A stretch of DNA of 64,000 nt from Microbacterium sp. SYP-A9085. Lineage in GTDB: Bacteria > Actinomycetota > Actinomycetes > Actinomycetales > Microbacteriaceae. The notes beneath the pieces are model-generated. The model saw only the letters and a list, made by a program, of their open reading frames with translations, searched no databases and was not told the origin of the DNA. Location: NCBI RefSeq assembly GCF_009649635.1, contig NZ_WJII01000005.1, forward strand, positions 124,001 through 188,000, written 5' to 3'. Both the position numbers and the translations under genes were made by a program. Below are positions 43,797 through 52,992 of the stretch, piece after piece (the stretch's first letter is position 1; each line of letters begins with the position of its first letter).

Positions 43797-45986
43797 ATGC
43801 CCAAGACCATCAAGCTGCACCCCGCCGCGCCGTGGGTGAAGCTCACGTCGACCCCCGCTGACTGGAGGAACGCCGACCCGGGGCTCCTGGCGACGATGCT
43901 CGGCCAGTTGCACCTGATCCGCACCTTCGAGGAGGGGGTCCTCGAACTCGCCGCCGCGGGACTCGTGCACGGACCCGCGCACTCGAGCATCGGCCAGGAG
44001 GGCGGCGCGGTTGGATCCATCGTGGGTCTGCGGCCGACCGACGCCGTCAACGGCTCACACCGCGGCCACCACCAGTTCCTCGCGAAGGCACTCTCCTACG
44101 CCGCCCCGGGCGGACTCGACCTCGCCGAACTGGTGACGCCGGAGATCCAGCGGGTGCTCCAGCGCACCCTTGCGGAGATCCTCGGCCTGGCCCAGGGCTT
44201 CTCGAACGGCCGCGGCGGATCGATGCACCTGAAGTGGAGTGAGGCGGGTGCGCTCGGCACGAACGCGATCGTGGGCGGCGGGGTCCCGCTCGCTGCGGGA
44301 CACGCGTGGAACCAGCGCCACGGCGGGACGAGCGACGTGAGCGTGAGCTACTTCGGTGACGGCGCGACCAACATCGGCTCGGTGCTCGAGACGATGAACC
44401 TCGCCTCCGCGTGGAAGCTCCCGCTGTGCTTCTTCATCGAGAACAACCTCTACGCCGTCTCCACCCACGTCAGCGAGGTCACGAGAGAGCCGCGGCTGTC
44501 GGCGCGCGCACTCGGATTCGGCATCCCGTCCTGGCGCGTCGACGGAATGGATCCGCTCGCTGTCCACCTCGCGATGGAGCAGGCGCTCGAGTACATGCGC
44601 GCGGGCAACGGGCCGGCCGTGATCGAGGCGGAGGTCTACCGCTACTTCCATCAGAACGGGTCCTATCCCGGCAGCGCCTTCGGCTACCGCAGCAAGGACG
44701 AGGAGCGGTCATGGCGCGACCGCGACCCGATCGAGCGCGTCGAGACCGAACTGCGGGGCCGCGGACTCCTTCAGGAGGAGGCAGCCGTCGCCGTGCGCGC
44801 ACAGGCACAGGCTGCGTTCCGGCAGGCCGCGGACGCGCTCACCGAACCGGACCCCGATGCGAACGGCGACGTCCGTCGCATCCGCCCTGAGCTCTGGCCC
44901 GAACCGGCGTTCGTCGACGTCGGCATCCGCGGCGATCTCAGCGAGCTCGAGGGCGCGCGCACGCTTGAGCGCGCCGAGTACACCGGCGCGACGAAGCAGG
45001 GCAAGTTCGTCGACGCTGTGGCCGGCGTCATGGACCGGCGCATGGCCGAAGACGAGCGCATCGTGGTCATGGGCGAAGACATCCACCGGCTCAAGGGCGG
45101 CACCAACGGTGCCACCAAGGGTCTGGCCGAGAAGTACCCGGGGCGGGTGCTGGGGACGCCGATCAGCGAGAACGCGTTCGCCGGACTCGGCGGCGGCATG
45201 GCCCTCGATGGCCGGTTCCGGCCCGTCGTGGAGTTCATGTACCCCGACTTCCTCTGGGTCGCTGCCGACCAGGTGTTCAACCAGATCGGCAAGGCTCGCC
45301 ACATGTTCGGCGGGGGCGACGGCGTGCCGCTCGTGCTGCGCACCAAGGTCGCAATGGGTTCGGGCTACGGCTCCCAGCACCTCATGGACCCCGCCGGCAT
45401 CTTCGCGACGAGCCCCGGCTGGCGCATCATGGCGGCGTCGACCCCGTTCGATTACATCGGCCTCATGAACACCGCGCTCGCCCTCGAGGACCCCGTGCTC
45501 ATGATCGAGCACGTCGACCTATACGCCGAGCCGGGCGAGATCCCCGAAGACTGGGATTACCACATCCCGTTCGGGAAGGCGGCGGTGCGCCGCACGGGCG
45601 CGGACGTGACGGTGCTGAGCTACCTGTCGATGGTGCATCGCAGCGCCGAAGCGATCGCACAGACCGGTGTGGATGCAGAACTCATCGACCTGCGCTTCCT
45701 GGACCGCGCCAGCCTGGACTGGGACACCATCGGCGCGAGCATCCGCAAGACGAACGGCGTGCTCATCGTCGAAGAAGGCGCCCAGGGCACCTCCTACGGC
45801 GGCTGGCTCGCCGACGAGATCCAGCGCCGCTTCTTCGACTGGCTCGACCAGCCCGTGCAGCGCGTCACCGGTGCGGAGTCCGCACCGAGCATCTCGAAGG
45901 TGCTCGAGCGGGCGGCCATCGCACGCACCGAGGAGGTCGTCGCCGGCCTGGAGCGGGTTCGTGCCGGATTCGGGAAGGTGAGTTGA
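43797..45986 (+). CDS. Fused E1 alpha-beta subunit of a 2-oxoacid dehydrogenase
   Basis: 729 residues. Residues about 30-350 are the ThDP-binding E1 alpha part (HSSIGQEGGAVGS, thiamine-diphosphate motif GDGATNIGS from residue 187, IENN near 215), residues about 385-725 are the E1 beta part (KFVDAVAGVMDRRMAEDERI, GTPISENAFAGLGGGMAL, VLSYLSMVHRSAEAIA, GAQGTSYGG). Decarboxylates a 2-oxoacid and passes the acyl group to E2. The fusion resembles acetoin/branched-chain type enzymes; the substrate is not determined by motif. ATG at 43797, 10 nt after AAGGAG. E2 starts 1 bp after its stop. Confidence 0.92.
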   Translation: MPKTIKLHPAAPWVKLTSTPADWRNADPGLLATMLGQLHLIRTFEEGVLELAAAGLVHGPAHSSIGQEGGAVGSIVGLRPTDAVNGSHRGHHQFLAKALSYAAPGGLDLAELVTPEIQRVLQRTLAEILGLAQGFSNGRGGSMHLKWSEAGALGTNAIVGGGVPLAAGHAWNQRHGGTSDVSVSYFGDGATNIGSVLETMNLASAWKLPLCFFIENNLYAVSTHVSEVTREPRLSARALGFGIPSWRVDGMDPLAVHLAMEQALEYMRAGNGPAVIEAEVYRYFHQNGSYPGSAFGYRSKDEERSWRDRDPIERVETELRGRGLLQEEAAVAVRAQAQAAFRQAADALTEPDPDANGDVRRIRPELWPEPAFVDVGIRGDLSELEGARTLERAEYTGATKQGKFVDAVAGVMDRRMAEDERIVVMGEDIHRLKGGTNGATKGLAEKYPGRVLGTPISENAFAGLGGGMALDGRFRPVVEFMYPDFLWVAADQVFNQIGKARHMFGGGDGVPLVLRTKVAMGSGYGSQHLMDPAGIFATSPGWRIMAASTPFDYIGLMNTALALEDPVLMIEHVDLYAEPGEIPEDWDYHIPFGKAAVRRTGADVTVLSYLSMVHRSAEAIAQTGVDAELIDLRFLDRASLDWDTIGASIRKTNGVLIVEEGAQGTSYGGWLADEIQRRFFDWLDQPVQRVTGAESAPSISKVLERAAIARTEEVVAGLERVRAGFGKVS

Positions 45987-45987
45987 C

Positions 45988-47277
45988 GTGGCCTCGATCG
46001 TGCGCATGCCGAGCGTTCTCGCCGGCGCGGAAGAAGCCGCCATCGCGACCTGGCTCGTCGCCGAAGGCGACGAGATCGCCGTGGGCGACCCGATCGCCGA
46101 GATTGAGACCGAGAAGGCCGTCGTCGAGTACGCGGCCGAGGAGTCCGGCACGATCGGCCGCATCGTGCTGGAGGCCGGCGCGTCGGCCGCGATCGGCGAG
46201 CCGATCGCGGTGCTGCTGGCCGCAGGCGACAGTGCGTCCGAGATCGACGCCGCGCTCGGTGCTCAGGGCGGCGACGCGCAGAACTCCGGGACGGCGTCCG
46301 GACCGGGCGGAAGCGAGTCCCTGGCGGAGGCGTCGGGAGCGGACGAATCCGTCGAAGGCGCCGCCGCCCTTGCCGAACCCGCGGTTGCGGTGGCGGGTGC
46401 ACGCGCAGGCGAGCGGCTGTTCGCGAGCCCGATCGCCCGCAAGCTCGCCGCGCAACGCGGTATCGAACTGTCCGCCATGATCGGAACCGGCCCGGGCGGC
46501 CGCATCACACGTCGCGACGTCGCCGCGGCGCCGACGCACGCGCGGTCGGCGCAACCCGTCCCGGCGCCTGTGCCACAGGGGGCCGCCGCATCGGGCCCTG
46601 CGACCGAACTCGTCGCGCACACCGGCATGCGTCGCGCGATCGCGCGACGCCTCACCCAGAGCAAGGCGACGGTACCGCACTTCTATCTCGTGGCCGAGTG
46701 TCGCGTCGACGAGCTGCTCGCGCTGCGCGCAAGGGTCAACGCCACGCGGGAGAACAGGATCTCCGTCAACGACTTCGTCGTGAAGGCGGTCGCGAGTGCG
46801 TTCGAGAGCGTTCCGGAAGCGAACGTCACGTGGACGGACGAAGGCATGCTCCAGCACCGCACCGTCGACATCTCGGTGGCCGTCGCGACGGAGGGCGGAC
46901 TCGTGACCCCCGTGGTGCGCGACGTCGACTCGCGAAGCGTTTCGGACATCGCCGCCGGCATCCGGGAGCTCGCCGCGCGGGCGCACGGCAAGCGGCTCAA
47001 ACAGGAAGATCTCGAGGGCGGCACGTTCTCGGTGTCGAACCTTGGCATGTACGGCACGGTCGAGTTCGCGGCGATCCTCAACCCGCCACAGTGGGGCATC
47101 CTCGCGGTCGGCGCCGCGAAGAAGCAGCCGGTCGTCGTCGACGACGAGCTCGTGCCGGCGACGGTCATGCGCTGCACGCTGTCGGCCGACCACCGGGCCG
47201 TCGACGGCGCACTCGCCGCGCGCTGGCTCGCCGCGTTCCAAGAGCGCATCGAGAATCCCCTCACGATCCTCGTCTGA
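45988..47277 (+). CDS. Dihydrolipoamide acyltransferase (E2)
   Basis: 429 residues: one lipoyl domain (1-78, lipoyl Lys43 in EIETEKAVVEY), an Ala/Gly/Glu-rich linker, the peripheral subunit-binding domain (ASPIARKLAAQRGIELS, GPGGRITRRDV, about 145-180), a second linker, and the catalytic domain with His402 and Asp406 (DHRAVDG). Start is GTG at 45988, one base after the E1 stop. No E3 (lipoamide dehydrogenase) gene is in the window, so it must be supplied from elsewhere. Confidence 0.93.
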   Translation: MASIVRMPSVLAGAEEAAIATWLVAEGDEIAVGDPIAEIETEKAVVEYAAEESGTIGRIVLEAGASAAIGEPIAVLLAAGDSASEIDAALGAQGGDAQNSGTASGPGGSESLAEASGADESVEGAAALAEPAVAVAGARAGERLFASPIARKLAAQRGIELSAMIGTGPGGRITRRDVAAAPTHARSAQPVPAPVPQGAAASGPATELVAHTGMRRAIARRLTQSKATVPHFYLVAECRVDELLALRARVNATRENRISVNDFVVKAVASAFESVPEANVTWTDEGMLQHRTVDISVAVATEGGLVTPVVRDVDSRSVSDIAAGIRELAARAHGKRLKQEDLEGGTFSVSNLGMYGTVEFAAILNPPQWGILAVGAAKKQPVVVDDELVPATVMRCTLSADHRAVDGALAARWLAAFQERIENPLTILV

Positions 47278-47314
47278 CCCGTTGCATTGTCCGAAATACC
47301 CGAAGGAGTGTCAG

Positions 47315-48691
47315 ATGACGATCGCGACCATCAACCCCGCGACCGGTACGACCGAGCACGAGTTCAACCCCCACTCGCCCGACGAGGTCCAGGCGCGGCT
47401 CGGGCGCGCGAGTGCGGCCTTCGCCGCCCTCGCGAGCACGGGCTATGACCAGCGCGCCGAGTGGATGCGCGCGAGTGCCGCCGTGCTGGACGCGGAGGCC
47501 GACGAGCTCGCCGCGATGATCACGACCGAGATGGGCAAGCCGATCGCCGCCTCCCGGGGCGAGGTCGCCAAATGCGCGAAGGCCATGCGCTTCTACGCGG
47601 ACACGGCCGAGCGTTTCCTCGCGGATCAGCCGCTGGACGAGCCCGGTGCGGTGGGCGCGACGCGCGCGTACACGCGGTGGCAGCCACTCGGCGTCGTGCT
47701 CGCCGTGATGCCGTGGAACTACCCGCTGTGGCAGGTCATCCGATTCGCAGCGCCGGCCCTCATGGCCGGCAACACCGGAGTGCTCAAGCACGCCTCCAAC
47801 GTGCCGCAGTCCGCGCTGTACCTCGACACTCTCTTCGAGCGCGGCGGCTTCCCCTCAGGCTCCTTCTCGACCCTCCTGATCGGATCCCGCGAGGTTGCCG
47901 CCGTCATTGAGGACCCGCGGATCGTCGCGGTCACACTCACCGGGTCCGAGCCCGCCGGGCGATCGGTCGCGGCCACCGCGGCCGCCCAGATCAAGAGGTC
48001 CGTCCTCGAGCTGGGCGGCTCCGACCCGTTCGTCGTGCTTCCCAGCGCCGACCTGGACGCCGCGATCGCGACCGCGGTGTCTGCCCGGACGGCGAACAAC
48101 GGCCAGTCCTGCATCGCCGGCAAGCGCTTCATCGTGCACGAGGACGTCTACGACCGCTTCGCAGCGGGCTTCGCGGCGGCGATGGCCGCGCTGCGGGTAG
48201 GCGATCCCATGGACGAGGCGACGCAGGTCGGCCCGCTGGCGACGGCATCCGGTGTGGCGGAGCTGGCCGAGCTCGTCGACGACGCTCTCGGCAAGGGCGC
48301 GGTTGCGCTCACGGGCGGCGCACCGCTCGACCGACCCGGCTGGTTCTACCCGCCGACGGTGATCACGGGCATCACTGCGCAGATGCGGCTCTATCGCGAG
48401 GAGGCGTTCGGCCCGGTGGCGAGCCTCTACAAGGTCGACGGCATTGACGCGGCGATAGCGCTTGCCAACGCGACCGACTTCGGGCTCAGCTCCGCGGTGT
48501 GGACCAACGACCCAGTGGAGCAGGAGCGCCTCGCGCGCGACCTCGAGGCGGGAGCCGTGTTCATCAACGGGATGACGGTGTCCTACCCCGAGCTGCCGTT
48601 CGGCGGCATCAAGAACTCCGGCTACGGCCGCGAGCTCGCCGCCGACGGCATCCGCGAGTTCTGCAACCTCAAGACGGTCTGGGTGGCCTGA
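47315..48691 (+). CDS. Aldehyde dehydrogenase, succinate-semialdehyde type
   Basis: 458 residues of the NAD(P)-dependent ALDH family. Nucleophile Cys266 (NNGQSCIAGKR), general base Glu232 (LELGGSDPF), cofactor Lys158 (VLKHASN) and MPWNYPLWQ are present. The Gly-Ser-Asp-Pro segment and length fit the GabD-like succinate-semialdehyde dehydrogenases of Actinobacteria. The frame is open from 47042; ATG at 47315 follows GAAGGAG and gives MTIATINPATG. Third gene of the operon E1-E2-ALDH, 37 bp after E2, so the substrate may be another semialdehyde of the pathway. Confidence 0.88.
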   Translation: MTIATINPATGTTEHEFNPHSPDEVQARLGRASAAFAALASTGYDQRAEWMRASAAVLDAEADELAAMITTEMGKPIAASRGEVAKCAKAMRFYADTAERFLADQPLDEPGAVGATRAYTRWQPLGVVLAVMPWNYPLWQVIRFAAPALMAGNTGVLKHASNVPQSALYLDTLFERGGFPSGSFSTLLIGSREVAAVIEDPRIVAVTLTGSEPAGRSVAATAAAQIKRSVLELGGSDPFVVLPSADLDAAIATAVSARTANNGQSCIAGKRFIVHEDVYDRFAAGFAAAMAALRVGDPMDEATQVGPLATASGVAELAELVDDALGKGAVALTGGAPLDRPGWFYPPTVITGITAQMRLYREEAFGPVASLYKVDGIDAAIALANATDFGLSSAVWTNDPVEQERLARDLEAGAVFINGMTVSYPELPFGGIKNSGYGRELAADGIREFCNLKTVWVA

Positions 48692-48716
48692 GGTCCGCCG
48701 CCCGACGGTCGGACCA

Positions 48717-48752
48717 CGCGGAGGGGTGGCGGGGAACCGCCACCCCTCCGCG
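48717..48752. terminator. Bidirectional hairpin terminator (ALDH / M24-B)
   Basis: Perfect 16-bp arms CGCGGAGGGGTGGCGG (48717-48732) and complement (48737-48752) closed by a GGAA tetraloop, between the convergent stops at 48691 and 48761. A strong terminator for both transcripts. Confidence 0.9.
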
Positions 48753-48760
48753 AAGTCCGC

Positions 48761-49996
48761 TCAGTACTCGTTCGCGACGAACAGCTCCTGGGCCGGGAAT
48801 TTCGTGAGGATCTCCGGGCCCCTCTCGGTCACGACGACCTCTTCCTCGATGCGCGCCGCGGAGACGCCGTCACTGGCGGGGCAGTACGTCTCCATCGCGA
48901 AGACCATGCCCGCCTCGATCTCCACCGGGTTCTCGAGCGAGTTCAGGCGCGAGATGATCGGTCGCTCGTGCAGGCCGAGGCCCAGGCCGTGGGCGAACTG
49001 CAGCCCGAACGCGGCGAGCTCGTTCTCGAAGCCGAACTCCTCGGCCTTGGGCAGCAGCCGTGCGATCTGGTCCGAACCGACGCCGGGCTTGATGGCGTCG
49101 ATGGCCCGGTCCATCCATTCCCGCGCCTGCCGGTAGGCGTCGCGCTGCGGCGTCGTCGCGCTGCCGACCCCGAAGGTGCGGTAGTAACACGTCCGGTACC
49201 CGTTGAACGAATGGATGATGTCGAAGAACGCCTGATCGCCCGGGCGGATGATCCGGTCGGTGAAGTTGTGCGGATGCGGGTTGCAGCGCTCCCCCGAGAT
49301 CGCGTTGATCGCCTCCACCTGGTCGGAGCCCAGCTCGTAGAGACGCTTGCTGGCGAGCGCGACGATCTCGTTCTCCCGGATGCCCGGCTTGAGCACGTCG
49401 ACGATGTCCTGGTACACGCCGTCGACCATCGCGGCGGCCTGGTTGAGCAGCATGATCTCGTCCTGGGACTTGATCACGCGGGCATCCAGCATCCGCTGCT
49501 GCGCGTCGACGACCGTAAGCCCCTGGCGCTGCATCTCAAACAGGAACGGAGGCTCGACGATGTCGACGCCGACGGGAGCGTCCGCGACACCCGCCTCCTT
49601 GAGGATCGCCTTGATCTCCGTGACCGCGTCGCGCATGAGGCCCGCCTCGGGCGCGACGGCTCCGCGGAACCCGAGGAACCCGGGACGGTTGTTCTCCTCC
49701 GGCAGCCACTTCGAGTAGAGCTTGTGGTGGCGCACGGCCGATCCGAAGTCCCACAGGATCGGCTCCGCGTCGCGCGTGAGCAGCGCGTACCGGATCATCT
49801 TGTCGCCCAGAGCGCCGCCGATCCAGGTCTGGGTCGTGTAGCGGATGTTGTAGAAGTCAAACAGCAGGAATGCGCCGCACTCGCTCGTCTCGAGCGCCGC
49901 CCGGGCCCTCCCGAGACGGTACTGACGAAGACGGTCGAAGTCGACCCGTGCCTCGTAGTCCACCGCCATATGGCCGGGGGCATGGAGCTGCGTCAT
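48761..49996 (-). CDS. M24-family (pita-bread) hydrolase with altered metal site, paralogue B
   Basis: 411-residue paralogue of the protein at 28122 (shared DYEARVDFDRLR-type start, NAISGERC, HPHNFTDRIIRPGD, GYRTCYYRTF). Ligand positions: Asp259, His336, Glu369 and Glu384 are conserved, the second metal Asp is Cys270. Unlike copy A, it keeps the second catalytic His (His343 in GLHERPIISR). So it may be catalytically closer to a peptidase or amidase while still lacking a standard dinuclear site. ATG at 49996 overlaps the TGA of the upstream hydroxyacid dehydrogenase gene by 4 nt; ATG at 49969 (MAVDYEARV) is an alternative. Confidence 0.86.
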   Translation of the reverse strand: MTQLHAPGHMAVDYEARVDFDRLRQYRLGRARAALETSECGAFLLFDFYNIRYTTQTWIGGALGDKMIRYALLTRDAEPILWDFGSAVRHHKLYSKWLPEENNRPGFLGFRGAVAPEAGLMRDAVTEIKAILKEAGVADAPVGVDIVEPPFLFEMQRQGLTVVDAQQRMLDARVIKSQDEIMLLNQAAAMVDGVYQDIVDVLKPGIRENEIVALASKRLYELGSDQVEAINAISGERCNPHPHNFTDRIIRPGDQAFFDIIHSFNGYRTCYYRTFGVGSATTPQRDAYRQAREWMDRAIDAIKPGVGSDQIARLLPKAEEFGFENELAAFGLQFAHGLGLGLHERPIISRLNSLENPVEIEAGMVFAMETYCPASDGVSAARIEEEVVVTERGPEILTKFPAQELFVANEY

Positions 49997-50928
49997 GCGT
50001 CCCCCTTGAGCCCGTCGCCGAGCTGCGCGTCCTCGGAGCGGATGTCCAGTCCGGCACCGCGCGCCACCCGGAGCAGGAGGGTCGCGAAGTCATCCTCGGT
50101 GTTGCCCTCCCCGACCTCCTGCGCGACGATCTGGCGCGTCGCGGACGCGATCGGCATGGGGACACCGAGCTTGTCACCCGCCGTCAGGCCGAGATCGAAG
50201 TCCTTCTGCAGGAGCGGCATCGTGAAGGTGGGCGTGAAGTCGAGGTCGACGAACGCGGGCGACTTGTAGCGCGTGAACGTCGAACCCATGACCGAATCAT
50301 TGAGGAACTCCAGGAACGCCTGTCGGGACACCCCGCCCTTCTCCGCGAGCACGGTGATCTCGGCGAGCGACTGCGTCACGACGCCGAGGAACACGTTGTG
50401 CGCGATCTTGACGAGCCGGGCGGTCTCGCCCTCGCCGACGTAGGTGACGCCGCGGCCGAAGACCTTCAGCACCGCCTCGGCCCGGTCGTAGGCGGCGCGC
50501 GGACCGGAGACCGCGACGGTGAGCTTGCCGGCGGCGATCACCGCCGGGTTGCCGCTCACGGGCGTCGCGAGCACCTGGGTGCCACGCTTGCCGGCGGCGT
50601 CACGGATGAGCTCGCCCGCCTCCACCGACACGGTCGAGGCGTCGGCGATGATGCCGGGCACCGCGTCACCGGTGAGCAAGCCGCCCTCGCCGAGCATGAC
50701 CTGCTCGAGATCCTTCGACGCGGCGACCATCGAGAAGACGATGTCACGGTCGGCCAACTCGACCGGACGGTCGACGACGCTGGCGCCCCGCGCGGCGAGC
50801 GGTTCAGCCTTGGAGCGGGTGCGGTTGTAGACGGCGACGTCGTATCCGGCCTCCAGGAGCCTCGTGGCCAGTTGGAATCCCATCCGACCGACGCCGATCC
50901 AGCCGATCCTGAGGTCTTTCGTTGGCAT
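49993..50928 (-). CDS. Beta-hydroxyacid dehydrogenase (HIBADH family)
   Basis: 311 residues: Rossmann domain with GWIGVGRMGFQLATRL (GxGxMG) and an arginine after beta-2 (YNRTRSK, Arg36) that suggests NADP(H); substrate segment PVSGNPAVIAAGKL; catalytic Lys174 (LVKIAHNVF). The family covers 3-hydroxyisobutyrate dehydrogenase, tartronate-semialdehyde reductase and glyoxylate/succinic-semialdehyde reductases. The upstream semialdehyde-type ALDH suggests an aldehyde/alcohol balance in the same pathway. ATG at 50928 follows AGGGAG. First gene of the unit with M24-B; LacI-type operator in its promoter. Confidence 0.9.
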   Translation of the reverse strand: MPTKDLRIGWIGVGRMGFQLATRLLEAGYDVAVYNRTRSKAEPLAARGASVVDRPVELADRDIVFSMVAASKDLEQVMLGEGGLLTGDAVPGIIADASTVSVEAGELIRDAAGKRGTQVLATPVSGNPAVIAAGKLTVAVSGPRAAYDRAEAVLKVFGRGVTYVGEGETARLVKIAHNVFLGVVTQSLAEITVLAEKGGVSRQAFLEFLNDSVMGSTFTRYKSPAFVDLDFTPTFTMPLLQKDFDLGLTAGDKLGVPMPIASATRQIVAQEVGEGNTEDDFATLLLRVARGAGLDIRSEDAQLGDGLKGDA

Positions 50929-50952
50929 CCCGTTCTCCCTTGACGATGACGA

Positions 50953-50995
50953 TGCAATCGATTGCAATCCTCTCGGGGCCTCCCCTCGTTGTCAA
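50953..50995 (-). promoter_or_regulatory. Promoter and LacI-type operator (copy 2) of the HIBADH-M24-B operon
   Basis: Minus-strand TTGACA (50995-50990), 17-bp spacer, GAGGAT (50972-50967), then the palindrome TGCAATCGATTGCA at 50953-50966 placed directly after the -10 box. It is the same 14-mer as at 26256-26269. It also lies 80 bp upstream of the divergent LacI gene, so the repressor may control itself here. Confidence 0.75.
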
Positions 50996-51046
50996 GTGTG
51001 GGTGAAACAACCCCGAAGTCGGCAACCGGTTGATAGCGTTAGCGGC

Positions 51047-52114
51047 ATGCCGGGACGAGTGACGATCGCGGATGTCGCCACGCGCGCGGGGGTGCACAAG
51101 GCGACCGTGTCGCGCGCCCTGAACGCGCGCACCCAGCACCAGGTGAACACGGCCACGGTCAAGCGCGTCCAGCGCGCGGCACGCGAACTCGGGTACGTGC
51201 CCAACGTCATCGCGCGGGGCCTGCGCACCAGCCTGTCCATGACGATAGGCGTCATCCTGCCTGATCTCACCAACCCGCTCTTCCCCCCAATCGTGCGAGG
51301 AATCGAGAGCCATCTCTCCGGCCGTTCCTATACCGCCCTCGTGGTGAACACCGACGGCAAGGATGACGCGGAGCTCGCGGCGTTCGACTCGCTTCTGGAG
51401 CGCCGCGTCGACGGGTTGATCGTCGCGACCGGGAAGGTGGAGCACCCGCTCCTCGCCGACGCGTACGCGCGCGGCATCCCCGTCGTCATGCTCAATCGGG
51501 GCACCGCGCGCGGCGAGTATCCGCTCGTCGTCGGCGACGACGCGAAGGGCGTCACCGATGCCGTCGAACACCTCGTCCGGCTCGGCCACCGGGACCTCGT
51601 GCACCTGGCGGGGCCTGCCGACTTCACCACCAGCCTGGCACGCTCCGAGGCGTTCACGGCAGCCGCGCGCAGACATCCGGGTCTGAAACACTCCATCATC
51701 CTCGCTTCTGCGTTCAGCATCGCGGCAGGCGAGGCCACCATGGCCGAGCTGCTCGCGCGGCCGGAGGAGCTGCCCACCGCGGTCGTGGCCGGCAACGACC
51801 TGATCGCCGTCGGCGTGCTGCGCGCGCTCCGCGCGCACGGTCTAGCCACCCCCGGCGACGTGTCCGTGGTGGGTTTCAACGACATGCCGTTCGCGGAAGA
51901 CCTGAATCCACCGCTGACGACTGTCCACATCCCTCATCACGAGATGGGCGTTCAGGCCGCTCGCCTTCTGCTGGAAGGCATCGAGTCAGGCGCGCAGCAC
52001 GGGATCACGATCACGCTCCCCGCGGAGCTCGTCGTGCGCTCGTCGACCGCCCAGCCCCGTGAGCACAGTATCCGCGGACCGTTGACGCACGACTCGACTC
52101 CCTCCTCGAGCTAG
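51047..52114 (+). CDS. LacI-family transcriptional repressor
   Basis: 355 residues: HTH with VTIADVATRAGVHKATVSRAL and the hinge region YVPNVIARGLRT, followed by a periplasmic-binding-like effector domain (IGVILPDLTNPLFPPIVRGIE, RRVDGLIVATG, AGPADFTTSLARSEAF, VSVVGFNDMPFAEDLNPPLTTV). The frame is open upstream but ATG at 51047 gives MPGRVTIADVA; TAGCGT (51034-51039) with a 7-nt gap suggests a leaderless transcript. Likely reader of the two TGCAATCGATTGCA operators. Confidence 0.92.
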   Translation: MPGRVTIADVATRAGVHKATVSRALNARTQHQVNTATVKRVQRAARELGYVPNVIARGLRTSLSMTIGVILPDLTNPLFPPIVRGIESHLSGRSYTALVVNTDGKDDAELAAFDSLLERRVDGLIVATGKVEHPLLADAYARGIPVVMLNRGTARGEYPLVVGDDAKGVTDAVEHLVRLGHRDLVHLAGPADFTTSLARSEAFTAAARRHPGLKHSIILASAFSIAAGEATMAELLARPEELPTAVVAGNDLIAVGVLRALRAHGLATPGDVSVVGFNDMPFAEDLNPPLTTVHIPHHEMGVQAARLLLEGIESGAQHGITITLPAELVVRSSTAQPREHSIRGPLTHDSTPSSS

Positions 52115-52200
52115 TTGGGAATCCGGGCGACCAATCCACCCGACGCGTCCCCTGCGGATCCGTGCCATGCGGAACACTGTGCGCGGGTGCGACGATGGGC

Positions 52201-52992
52201 TCACCGACGGGCGACGCCGCCCCCGGCGAGCCGGCTCGAGATCGCCACGGGGATGATGGTGACCAGGAGGACGACGATGACCACGACGTTGACCTCCGGC
52301 AGGTGCTGACCGAGTCGAATGGCGCCGAAGATCCACAGCGGCAATGTGTTCTGCGCGCCCGCCGTGAAGGTCGTCACCACCACCTCGTCGAACGATAGGG
52401 CGAATGCGAGCAGGGCGCCCGACACGAGGGCCGTCGCCAGACTCGGCAGGGTGACGAACCGGAAGGTCTGCAGCGGCCGGGCCCCGAGGTCCTGCGAAGC
52501 TTCGACAAAGCTCGTGCCGGTGCGCCGCAGGCGCGCGATGACGTTGTTGTAGACCACGACGATGCAGAACGTGGCATGGCCCACGATGATCGTCGTCAGC
52601 GACAGGCCGATCCCGGCGAAGCTGAAAGCGGAGTTCAGCGCGACACCCGTGATGATCCCGGGCAGAGCCAACGGCAGCACGACCAGGAACGAGATCGTCT
52701 CACGCCCGAAGAAGCGGTAGCGGTGCACGCCGAACGCAGCCGCGGAACCGAGCAGGAGCGCGATCGCCGTCGAGATGAGCCCCGCCCGCACCGAGAGCCA
52801 CAGTGCTTCGCGCACCTGCGCGTCGTTCCAGGCGAGAATGAACCACTTCGTCGAGAATGACGCGATCGGCCAGCTCTGGATGTTCGAGCCGTTGAACGCG
52901 TACAGGCACACGATGACGATCGGGGCGAACAGGAACACGAGAACCAGCGCCATCCATATCCGCAGCAGGATGCGACTGAGTCGTCCGCTCAT
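52201..52992 (-). CDS. Polyamine-type ABC permease (PotC-like)
   Basis: 263-residue inner-membrane permease with six hydrophobic segments, opening MSGRLSRILLRIWMALVLVF and carrying the coupling motif EASQDLGARPLQTFRFVTLP. LNSAFSFAGIGLSL and SFDEVVVTTFTAGAQN are typical of PotC proteins. It overlaps the upstream permease by 4 nt. The 86 bp to the convergent LacI stop hold no clear terminator. Confidence 0.9.
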   Translation of the reverse strand: MSGRLSRILLRIWMALVLVFLFAPIVIVCLYAFNGSNIQSWPIASFSTKWFILAWNDAQVREALWLSVRAGLISTAIALLLGSAAAFGVHRYRFFGRETISFLVVLPLALPGIITGVALNSAFSFAGIGLSLTTIIVGHATFCIVVVYNNVIARLRRTGTSFVEASQDLGARPLQTFRFVTLPSLATALVSGALLAFALSFDEVVVTTFTAGAQNTLPLWIFGAIRLGQHLPEVNVVVIVVLLVTIIPVAISSRLAGGGVARR

